Shown: one piece after another, positions 6,013 to 6,074 of the stretch
How the letters are laid out: each line of letters opens with the position of its first letter
Numbering within the stretch: position 1 is the stretch's first letter
Assembly (NCBI GenBank): GCA_003695725.1
Contig: RFHX01000137.1
Location: 1-6,074 of the forward strand
Source of the DNA: J061 sp003695725 [NCBI: Candidatus Schekmanbacteria bacterium]
GTDB lineage: Bacteria; Schekmanbacteria; GWA2-38-11
Length of the DNA stretch: 6,074 bases
Direction of reading: 5' to 3'
Translations under genes and position numbers: made by a program
Notes under the pieces: generated by a model
Databases searched by the model: none
What the model was told of the DNA's origin: nothing
What the model saw: only the letters and a program-made list of their open reading frames with translations

Positions 6013-6074
6013 ATTTTTCTTTTCCCTTTACTTCTTGCATTCTTGAATTTTTATAAGAGTGACGAAAAGGAAAA

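Larger units (their letters stand above)
5803..6074. other. Gene-free, AT-rich region upstream of the aminotransferase
   Basis: No convincing frame or structured RNA is seen in these 272 bases. The part next to the aminotransferase should hold its promoter and leader. A possible minus-strand -10 hexamer TATAAG lies at 5890-5885, but no -35 at normal spacing is clear. The right half contains the two identical 17-bp elements and long T tracts. The final bases include AAAAGGAAAA, which could be a ribosome binding site for a rightward gene beginning just beyond the edge; this is a guess. Confidence 0.6.

Noticed and set aside
6006-6057. TTGGAC within the second repeat as a -35, with TATAAG at 6052-6057 as a -10, for a rightward promoter
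   Set aside because: The distance between them is about 40 bp, far too long. No other hexamer pair with 16-18 bp spacing was convincing.

Overview
The window is chromosomal housekeeping DNA from an AT-rich bacterium. It carries bacterial-type L13 and S9 ribosomal proteins, the SRP receptor FtsY, a RodA-type SEDS peptidoglycan polymerase and the folate enzyme PurU. RodA points to an elongating cell with a peptidoglycan wall. FtsY has only a short N-terminal extension instead of the long acidic A domain of enterobacteria. A precise phylum cannot be given from this sequence alone; an uncultured or environmental Gram-negative lineage is a guess. No rRNA, tRNA, CRISPR array, insertion sequence, prophage or obvious pseudogene was seen.

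Layout. Positions 1-383 (+) hold the C-terminal part of a family 2 glycosyltransferase of the TIGR04283 type, cut by the left edge. A 214-bp gap follows, with a possible weak terminator and a promoter with consensus hexamers. Next come rplM (598-1041) and rpsI (best start 1059, to 1454), both on +. From 1510 onward every gene is on the minus strand and converges on rpsI. In transcription order these are a class I/II aminotransferase (5802 to 4654), ftsY (4581 to 3589), rodA (TTG start 3512 to 2397) and purU (best start 2376, to 1510). The gaps of 72, 76 and 20 bp are compatible with one operon. The last 272 bp (5803-6074) have no gene and contain two identical 17-bp copies of TGTCGGTTTTTTGGACA, set 62 bp apart.

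How the genes fit together. rplM-rpsI is the standard two-gene ribosomal operon. The minus-strand set joins amino-acid metabolism (aminotransferase), membrane protein targeting (FtsY), cell-wall elongation (RodA) and one-carbon/formate supply (PurU). These are growth-linked functions, not a dedicated pathway. The feature least explained by known genes is the repeated TGTC/GACA element upstream of the aminotransferase, which looks like a regulator binding site. Three genes (rpsI, rodA, purU) have translation starts that need correction or attention: two are TTG codons, and in purU an internal ATG has a better Shine-Dalgarno sequence than the longest-frame ATG. I found no convincing previously undescribed multi-gene system.
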